From: an uncultured bacterium
GTDB lineage: Bacteria; Bacillota; Clostridia; Oscillospirales; Butyricicoccaceae
DNA length: 9,527 nucleotides
Assembly (NCBI GenBank): GCA_905215125.1
Contig: CAJMOV010000057.1
Span: forward strand, 1 to 9,527
Direction: 5' to 3'
The notes under the pieces were generated by a model that was not told the origin of the DNA, did not search any database, and saw only the letters and a list, made by a program, of their open reading frames with translations. This document shows positions 1 to 5,161 of this stretch, one piece after another (position 1 is the first letter of the stretch; each line of letters begins with the position of its first letter). The translations under genes and the position numbers were made by a program.

Positions 1-56
1 CGCCAGTTTCTCCACTAGCCATAGGAAGCATTTCATAACGACTCACTTCATCCGAG

Positions 57-947
57 GAGGCTGGCCGCGCCGGCCGCGACGGGGAAAGGGCGCGATGTAT
101 CCTGCTTTTTTCCGGCGCCGATGTGCAGACGGCCAAATATCTCATCCAAAATGCGGAGGAAAATGAAGAGCTTTCGGAAGAGCAAAGGGCCTTTGTGCGC
201 AGCCGGGAGATGCGGCGGCTGGAAGAAATGACGGCTTACTGCAAGACCACAAGCTGCCTGCGAGCCCGCCTGCTCGCCTATTTCGGGGAAGCGGGACGGG
301 AGCGCTGCGGGAATTGCGGGAATTGCCTGGCGGAAATGGTGGAAAGCGATATCACCATCCCGGCGCAGAAAATCCTGTCCGCCGTCGCCCGCATCGAACG
401 GCAGCACCCGTATGGGCTGGGCCTGACGATACTTGTCCGCATGCTGCGCGGCAGCAGAGAGCAGCGTGTGCTTCAACTGGGGCTGGACAGACTACCGACT
501 TATGGCGTTATGCGCGATGCCAGCGCAGAGCAAATCAGGGAATATGTCGACCGCTTGACAGACATGGGCTATCTCAGCCTGAGCGAAGGGGAATATCCTG
601 TTTTGCGGCTGACGTCGCAGGCAGGCGATGTGCTTTACCGTGGAGAAAAGGTGATCTGCGTCAGCCGCAGGGAGAGGCCCGGGATAAGGCGGGCGGTCTG
701 CGAGTCCGCGACGCACGAGGCAGCTCAGGACCTGCTGGCGGCACTCAGGCGCCTGCGCGCCGATCTGGCCCGACAGGAAAACGTGCCTGCATACATTATC
801 TTCTCCAATGCCGCCCTCAGCGATATGGCAGTCAAACGGCCCCGCAGTATGGCGGAATTTTTACAGGTGTCCGGCGTCGGCCAGATCAAAGCCGAGCGTT
901 ACGGCAAGGCCTTTCTGGATGAAATCCGCCGCTGGGCGCAAGACTAA
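57..947 (+). CDS. recQ: ATP-dependent DNA helicase RecQ, C-terminal part (5' truncated)
   Basis: RecQ is a 3'-5' DNA helicase acting in recombination and replication-fork repair. The visible part begins with helicase motif VI (EEAGRAGRDGE, 57-89). It continues into the zinc-binding region, with Cys codons at 255, 306, 315 and 324; their 17/3/3-residue spacing equals that of the four zinc ligands of E. coli RecQ. The RQC winged-helix region follows (about 354-680), then an HRDC domain (about 717-938) ending at TAA 945-947. HRDC helps bind DNA structures. Helicase motifs I-V are absent: the frame is open only back to 39, a TAA lies at 36-38, and the residues before the motif do not match the expected 'YYQ' context. 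The ATG at 123 is therefore internal and not the true start. A terminator follows directly, so recQ ends its own transcript. The family call is very secure; whether the gene is really broken or only cut by the contig edge is open. Confidence 0.93.
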   Translation, partial: EAGRAGRDGERARCILLFSGADVQTAKYLIQNAEENEELSEEQRAFVRSREMRRLEEMTAYCKTTSCLRARLLAYFGEAGRERCGNCGNCLAEMVESDITIPAQKILSAVARIERQHPYGLGLTILVRMLRGSREQRVLQLGLDRLPTYGVMRDASAEQIREYVDRLTDMGYLSLSEGEYPVLRLTSQAGDVLYRGEKVICVSRRERPGIRRAVCESATHEAAQDLLAALRRLRADLARQENVPAYIIFSNAALSDMAVKRPRSMAEFLQVSGVGQIKAERYGKAFLDEIRRWAQD

Positions 948-958
948 GAAAACTTGTT

Positions 959-987
959 AAAAAAGACACGCATGCGTGTCTTTTTTT
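959..987 (+). terminator. rho-independent terminator after recQ (symmetrical)
   Basis: A perfect inverted repeat is centred between 972 and 973. The core is GACACGCA/TGCGTGTC, flanked by an A-run on the left and seven T residues (981-987) on the right. The G+C-containing stem followed by a T-run is the classic intrinsic terminator form. It starts 11 bases after the recQ stop. Because the A-run mirrors the T-run, it could also stop transcripts from the opposite strand, although no minus-strand gene is seen nearby. It separates recQ from the downstream operon. Confidence 0.9.
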
Positions 988-1241
988 GCTTGCCGATATT
1001 CACAGAAGATGTAAATATACATAAAAAGAAATTTATAAGTTAAAAATGAAAAAATGTATCTCGCCTTGGTATCTGTTGCCGAAGCTGTTGCTTCGAGCAG
1101 GCGCAGGGAAGAGAAGATGGTGATAATTTGAAGATAAAAAGTGACGAAAAAGCAAGAAAAGTCAATAAATATTGCCAATTTCTATCCAGAATTTGCGTTG
1201 AAGTCGTGCAAAAATGGAGTGGATATGTGTAAAATAGGATA
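988..1241. other. AT-rich intergenic stretch, no gene seen
   Basis: This stretch is clearly richer in A+T than the coding DNA on either side. I find no RNA gene, no recognisable riboswitch core and no convincing ORF. A minus-strand open frame across 957-1178 has low-complexity hydrophobic content and overlaps the terminator, so I do not accept it. The only local structure is a small perfect hairpin at 1080-1095 (cgaagc-TGTT-gcttcg). It has no T-run after it and lies upstream of the predicted promoter. Confidence 0.6.
1080..1095. repeat. short inverted repeat (6-bp arms, 4-base loop)
   Basis: The arms cgaagc and gcttcg flank TGTT. It lies about 150 bases upstream of the predicted -35 box and is not followed by T residues, so it is not a terminator. 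It could be a regulator site or chance; the sequence alone does not decide. Confidence 0.3.
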
Positions 1242-1270
1242 TTGATCCCAGCTGCATCGAATGATATAAT
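1242..1270 (+). promoter_or_regulatory. sigma-A-type promoter with extended -10 for the seven-gene operon
   Basis: A consensus -10 box TATAAT (1265-1270) is preceded by TGA, giving an extended -10 (TGnTATAAT). A 4/6 match to the -35 box, TTGATC (1242-1247), lies exactly 17 bases upstream. Transcription would begin near 1277, giving a leader of roughly 60 bases before the lipoprotein start. It is the only good promoter I see between recQ and the downstream genes, and the genes after it have almost no gaps, so it probably drives the whole set. Confidence 0.75.
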
Positions 1271-1338
1271 AAATAGGTCAACTCCTGTGAGGAACAGAAT
1301 AAAATTTCAGAATAAATGAGTGGGTGAATGTGCTCTGT

Positions 1339-2208
1339 ATGAGAAAGCGGCTGGCCGTTTTTGGTATGGCGCTGTTTTTTCTGCTGGCAGCCGGGTGTAT
1401 GGAGCAGGTCGCAGACAGCGAGCCGTCCGGCGTGCGCCTGTTTTCGTGGGACAGCGCTGTGCTGACTCCGCCGGAATCAGATGCGCTGTTTGCCTGGATG
1501 GGCCGATACGGCTTTTCTGTGCTGTACCAATCCATCCCGGAGGACTGTGGAGAGGATGTGGCGGCTGTTTTTGCGCAGGGGGCTGCGGAAGCGGAGATCG
1601 CTCTCTATCTGCTCACCGGCGACCCCGAATGGGCCTTGGACGCCGCGGGCGAGCAGATGCGCAGGGAAATCGAGCGCGTCAGAGAGCTCAACGAGGCACT
1701 GCCGGCTGCCGCCGCCCTGAAGGGCGTGGTCATGGATGTCGAGCCGTATCTTTCAGACGGCTGGGAGGGAAAAGAAAGCGCTGTCATGGACGATTATGCT
1801 TCCGCAATGGCGCGCGCCTGCCGCGCCGCGCGCGGCGCAGGGCTGGAATACATAGCCTGCGTCCCTTACTATTATGACGATATGGGATATGAGCAACAGC
1901 TGGAAATGCTGGTTCGCCACGGCTGCACCGGGGTGGCCGTGATGAATTACAGCAAGCGCGACGAATCGGGCCAAATTGAAAACGAGCTGATGCTGGCGCG
2001 CGACGCCGGGCATACCCTGACTGTCATTTATGAGGTGCAGCCGCCCGGACAGCATGGCCTGGACGAACAAAACACCTATTACACGGACGGATCCGCCGCA
2101 CTTGAGAACAGCTGGCAGGGAATTTTGCAGCTTTATGGCGGCGGTGGGCTGGCCTGTGCCGTCCACGAATACCGCGCCGCGCAGGAGGTATGGGGGCGTG
2201 AATCGTGA
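1339..2208 (+). CDS. predicted lipoprotein with glycosidase-like TIM-barrel layout
   Basis: This 289-residue protein starts with a basic n-region (MRKR), a hydrophobic stretch and LLAAGC, with Cys20 as the likely lipidated residue, so it should sit on the outer face of the membrane. I chose ATG 1339 because it gives a normal-length lipoprotein signal; in-frame GTG codons at 1324 and 1330 are alternatives, and none has a strong Shine-Dalgarno site. The body shows about eight hydrophobic beta-type segments alternating with helices: near residues 33-38, 58-64, 87-93, 128-135, 169-176, 197-204, 226-233 and 270-277. Glu135 (VVMDVEP) falls at the fourth strand and Glu232 (VIYEVQ) at the seventh. 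Those are the acid/base and nucleophile positions of clan GH-A glycosidases. I cannot name a family. Its stop overlaps the VTC gene start by 4 bases. Sugar cleavage or binding at the cell surface is an inference from fold and neighbours. Confidence 0.8.
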   Translation: MRKRLAVFGMALFFLLAAGCMEQVADSEPSGVRLFSWDSAVLTPPESDALFAWMGRYGFSVLYQSIPEDCGEDVAAVFAQGAAEAEIALYLLTGDPEWALDAAGEQMRREIERVRELNEALPAAAALKGVVMDVEPYLSDGWEGKESAVMDDYASAMARACRAARGAGLEYIACVPYYYDDMGYEQQLEMLVRHGCTGVAVMNYSKRDESGQIENELMLARDAGHTLTVIYEVQPPGQHGLDEQNTYYTDGSAALENSWQGILQLYGGGGLACAVHEYRAAQEVWGRES

Positions 2209-2900
2209 ATGAGGTGCTGCGGCAGGAGCGCAAGTTCCTGATTGGCACGGTGCAGATGTATACGATGACCTGCAGGCTGGGGGGCGTTATGCGGGAGGAT
2301 CCCAATAACCGCGGGCAGGGCTATCTTATCCGTTCGCTTTATTTTGATTCGCTGGATAACCGCGATTTCCACGAAAAGGAGGACGGGGTTGAGCTGCGGC
2401 GCAAGCTGCGGCTGCGCTGCTACAGCCCGGATGCTGACTTCGCCGTGCTGGAAATGAAGCAAAAGCAGGGAAACAGGCAGCTCAAGCGCGGCCTGCGCCT
2501 GACGCGGAAAGACGCCGCACGGCTGGCGAAAGGGGATACCAGCGTGCTGCTGCGCTATGACGAGCCCTTTGCCGCCGAATGTTATGGCGTCATGCAGATG
2601 CACCTTTACCTGCCGCGGTCGGTCGTCGAGTACCGCCGCAAGGCGTTTATTGCCAGAGAAAACAAGATACGCATCACTTTTGATCACCGTATCACTGCAA
2701 CGGAAAGCTGTACGGACATCTTTTCCCCCGTGCTGCTGCAAAGCCCTGTGCTGGGCCAAAACCTCGCCGTGCTGGAGGTCAAGTACAACGGCTTTCTGCT
2801 CGGCTATATCAAGGATCTGCTGCGCGGTGTGGAGAACAGCGAGCTTTCCGTCAGCAAATACTGTCTCAGCCGCGGCGTGAGCATGCACTGTGCCTTTTAA
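2205..2900 (+). CDS. VTC-domain protein (polyphosphate polymerase family)
   Basis: This 231-residue soluble protein is of normal length for stand-alone bacterial VTC domains. In yeast Vtc4 this tunnel-shaped fold polymerises the gamma-phosphate of ATP into polyphosphate in the cytosol. Visible hallmarks are ERK near the N-terminus (residues 8-10), RSLYFDS (43-49), a basic strand with R65-R66-K67-R69-R71, EMKQK (83-87) followed by KRG (94-96), VEYRRKA (141-147), IRITFD (155-160) and LEVKYNG (190-196). These Lys, Arg and Glu residues match the pattern that lines the VTC tunnel and holds the triphosphate and metal. The start is GTG 2205, overlapping the previous stop as GTGA; a purine run GGGGG lies about 8 bases upstream and a stronger AGGAGG at 2183-2188. 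There is no SPX domain and no membrane segment, so a partner is needed for membrane contact; the next gene is the obvious candidate. Polymerase activity here is inferred. Confidence 0.9.
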   Translation: MNEVLRQERKFLIGTVQMYTMTCRLGGVMREDPNNRGQGYLIRSLYFDSLDNRDFHEKEDGVELRRKLRLRCYSPDADFAVLEMKQKQGNRQLKRGLRLTRKDAARLAKGDTSVLLRYDEPFAAECYGVMQMHLYLPRSVVEYRRKAFIARENKIRITFDHRITATESCTDIFSPVLLQSPVLGQNLAVLEVKYNGFLLGYIKDLLRGVENSELSVSKYCLSRGVSMHCAF

Positions 2901-2918
2901 ACGTCCGCAGCCCAGAAA

Positions 2919-2925
2919 AGGGAGG
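2919..2925 (+). promoter_or_regulatory. ribosome binding site fixing the TTG start of the DUF4956 gene
   Basis: AGGGAGG ends 10 bases before TTG 2936. No ATG or GTG in the frame is better placed, and the site supports the rare TTG start. Confidence 0.7.
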
Positions 2926-2935
2926 AAAATCGGGC

Positions 2936-3613
2936 TTGAGGGAATACCTGCAAAAAATTCTGATGGAAAGCGGCACGCTGAGCACACAGGACATCGTCCT
3001 GCATATTCTGGCGTCGGCCGCTATCAGCCTGGCCATTTACCTGTCTTACTGGATCACCCACGCCGGCACGGCGTACAGTAAGAAGTTCAATGTCTCCCTC
3101 GTCACCCTGACGATCCTGACAGGAACGGTCATGACGGTCATCGGCAACAACATCGCGCTGTCGCTCGGTATGGTGGGCGCGCTGTCTATCGTCCGCTTCC
3201 GCACCGCCATCAAAGATTCGCGGGACACAACCTATATTTTCTGGGCCATCATCGTCGGCATCTGCTGCGGCGTCGGGGATTATCTCGTCGCCTGCGTCGG
3301 CAGCGGGGTGGTCTTTCTTGTGCTGCTGGCGCTGGGCCGGGTGCGCAATGAAAGCCGGATGCTGCTGGTCATCCGCGGCAGCAGCAGCAAATGCCTGGAA
3401 ATGGAGGGGGCCGTTTTCCTGCAATACGGCGGCCATGCTGTGCTCAAGGTCAAAAACACCACGCCGGACAGCGCCGAGCTTATTTATGAGATGACGCGCC
3501 GCACCTTTCAAAGGCCGAAGCGCAAGGATATGAGCATTGTCGACCGGCTGTATGCCGTCGGCGGGGTGGAATACGTCAACATCGTCGCCCAAAGCGACGA
3601 AATCACAGGGTAA
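2936..3613 (+). CDS. DUF4956 membrane protein
   Basis: This 225-residue protein begins at TTG with a well-placed GGAGG site. Hydrophobic segments near residues 18-40, 53-76 and 100-134 predict three or four membrane passes. A soluble C-terminal domain of about 90 residues follows. The family signature SLGMVGALSIVRFR (76-89), followed by TAIKD and RDTTYIFWA (90-104), is clearly present: a small-residue stretch next to clustered Arg, Lys and Asp at the membrane edge. The family has no settled biochemical role. DUF4956 genes are commonly found next to VTC-domain genes, as here with 35 bases between, which suggests a joint function. My inference is that it is the membrane partner of the VTC protein, anchoring it or passing a phosphate polymer, with the charged signature contacting phosphate. 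The C-terminal part (about 141-219) has alternating strands and helices of an ACT- or ferredoxin-like look, but I would not name a fold. Confidence 0.9.
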   Translation: MREYLQKILMESGTLSTQDIVLHILASAAISLAIYLSYWITHAGTAYSKKFNVSLVTLTILTGTVMTVIGNNIALSLGMVGALSIVRFRTAIKDSRDTTYIFWAIIVGICCGVGDYLVACVGSGVVFLVLLALGRVRNESRMLLVIRGSSSKCLEMEGAVFLQYGGHAVLKVKNTTPDSAELIYEMTRRTFQRPKRKDMSIVDRLYAVGGVEYVNIVAQSDEITG

Positions 3614-3617
3614 GCCG

Positions 3618-5144
3618 GTGAAATACCGCGTCATCTGCCTACTGACCGTTGCGGCGCTGGCGGTAACCGGGCTGGCCTTTCTTTATCTGGACGATGCAAA
3701 CGGCGTCGGCCGGTATCATCAGCACCTTGAGCAGCCCGGCGAGGAGGATTTGGCCCCCTGTACCAGCTGCGGCGGCACAGCGGCGCTGTGTACCCATCTG
3801 CCCGTTATCCGTATTGAAACAGGGGGACAGAAAATTCCCGGAAAAGCCATTGTGGATGACAACAGCTCCATAATCGATTATGAGCTGGGGGACAATGGGG
3901 AGGAGCAGATTGTCGTCAAAGTATCGACCGTCGAGCAGGAGGGCCGGTGGCATCATGCCGACGATGAAGCCGATCTGGAAAGCCAGGCGCTTTTCCGCAT
4001 CCGCGGAAACAGCTCGCGCGCCTTTTCCAAAAGCAGCTATCGCATCAAGCTGATTGCGGATGGCGACCCGGAAAGAAACCGCGATCTGCCCCTGCTTGGC
4101 ATGTCTTCCGGCAACGAATGGGCGCTGCACGGCCCCTTCCTTGACAAAACCCTCCTGCGCAATTATATGTGGATGAACCTGTCGGCCGAAATTATGGGCT
4201 ACGCCCCCAATGTCCGTTTTTGTGAGGTGATATTAGACGGGGACTATCAGGGGGTTTATGTGCTGATGGACACCATCGGCGTTTCACAAGGCCGCGTCAA
4301 TCTGCCCCCGTATGAGGACGGCGACACAGTGACCAGCTATATCGTTCATCTTGAGCCGCGCGCCGACCCGCTCAAGGTCGTTGACAACTTTACCCAGTAT
4401 ACCCTGCGCATTGACGAAGGCCGCGCGCTGGAAATTCTTTATCCTACCGGCTCACATCAGACCGAACAGGTTAAAAACTACGTCAACGCCGACTTCAGCG
4501 AGGTCGAGCGGATTCTTTATTCCGCCCGCGCCGCAGACGGATCCGATGCCATTGCAGATGTCATCGACGTCGGATCCTTCGTCGACTATTATATCATTAT
4601 GGAATTTCTCGCCGTTAACGATATGTTTTCCTCGTCAACCTACTTTTACCGCGATGTGCGCGGTAAGCTTACAGCAGGGCCGGTGTGGGATTTCAACAAC
4701 GTCCTGGACAATTTTTTCCTGCCGTTTGACAGCGAGGGCTTTCTTCTATCCCAGCGAGGGTGGATGTCCCGTCTGATGATGAGCGAGGATTTCGTCAGTC
4801 AGGTTGTTTTTCGCTACCGTCAGCTGCGTCAGGGGCTTCTGGAAGAAGAAAGCCTGCTGGAGTATATCGACGAGGTGATTTTGTGGCTGGGCAGCGCAGT
4901 CGACCGCAATTACGCCGTCTGGGGGTACAGCTTTGACCCCGATTTGCTGGGCAAGACCGAACGCCGCCGCCCCAGCTCCGGCAGCGAGCTGACTATATAT
5001 GACGTCAACCCAGCCAGCTTTGAGCAGGCGGTAGCCTGGATGAAGGATTATATGGTCGAACGCGGCCGCTGGCTGGATGAGCATATCGAAAGCCTGTACC
5101 AGTATTGCCGCGAAAGCAAGACGGCCGCCGTACGCATCGACTGA
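3618..5144 (+). CDS. CotH-family protein kinase-like protein, membrane-anchored
   Basis: This 508-residue protein starts at GTG 3618, 5 bases after the DUF4956 stop, with AGGG just upstream. An N-terminal anchor (residues 5-24) puts the rest outside the cell. A short segment holds Cys48, Cys51, Cys58 and His60 (C-x2-C-x6-C-x-H), then a beta-rich stretch (61-125). The CotH domain covers about 126-370, with IRGNSSRAFSKSSYRIKL (128-145), EWALHGPFLDKTLLRN (167-182), GDYQGVYVLMDTI (208-220), a conserved Asp in AVNDMF (332-337) and PVWDFNN (355-361). In Bacillus, CotH is an atypical kinase that phosphorylates spore-coat proteins using Mg-ATP and Asp residues. The matching Asp residues appear intact, so activity is likely. 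This is a family member, not the spore-coat CotH itself: the anchor, the Cys cluster and the EPS-like context differ. Its substrate and its phosphate donor outside the membrane are unknown. Confidence 0.88.
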   Translation: MKYRVICLLTVAALAVTGLAFLYLDDANGVGRYHQHLEQPGEEDLAPCTSCGGTAALCTHLPVIRIETGGQKIPGKAIVDDNSSIIDYELGDNGEEQIVVKVSTVEQEGRWHHADDEADLESQALFRIRGNSSRAFSKSSYRIKLIADGDPERNRDLPLLGMSSGNEWALHGPFLDKTLLRNYMWMNLSAEIMGYAPNVRFCEVILDGDYQGVYVLMDTIGVSQGRVNLPPYEDGDTVTSYIVHLEPRADPLKVVDNFTQYTLRIDEGRALEILYPTGSHQTEQVKNYVNADFSEVERILYSARAADGSDAIADVIDVGSFVDYYIIMEFLAVNDMFSSSTYFYRDVRGKLTAGPVWDFNNVLDNFFLPFDSEGFLLSQRGWMSRLMMSEDFVSQVVFRYRQLRQGLLEEESLLEYIDEVILWLGSAVDRNYAVWGYSFDPDLLGKTERRRPSSGSELTIYDVNPASFEQAVAWMKDYMVERGRWLDEHIESLYQYCRESKTAAVRID

Positions 5145-5146
5145 GC

Positions 5147-5155
5147 AAAGGGGAG
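5147..5155 (+). promoter_or_regulatory. ribosome binding site for the GH-like gene
   Basis: AAAGGGGAG ends 6 bases before ATG 5162. It selects this start over the longer frame beginning at 5105, which would overlap the CotH gene and put 19 polar residues ahead of the signal anchor. Confidence 0.75.
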
Positions 5156-5161
5156 TCGGCT

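Noticed and set aside
38..47. Ten bases identical to the core of the T7 promoter (acgactcact), hinting at a cloning-vector end.
   Set aside because: The match stops on the right, where the T7 promoter should continue, and is shifted by a mismatch on the left. Ten bases alone do not prove vector sequence.
957..1178. Minus-strand open frame of 73 codons in the intergenic gap.
   Set aside because: Low-complexity, AT-driven composition, no ribosome binding site, and its end runs through the recQ terminator.
1040..1240. Possible c-di-GMP or other riboswitch in the leader of a polysaccharide operon.
   Set aside because: No GEMM-like conserved core or paired stems are visible, and the region lies upstream of the predicted transcription start.
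2133..2987. Minus-strand open frame of 284 codons across the VTC gene.
   Set aside because: The plus strand encodes a complete VTC domain with its motifs, and the minus frame has no recognisable features.
3537..3617. Upstream extension of the CotH gene to an ATG at 3537.
   Set aside because: It would overlap DUF4956 by 77 bases and add a polar leader before the membrane anchor. GTG 3618 directly after the DUF4956 stop fits better.
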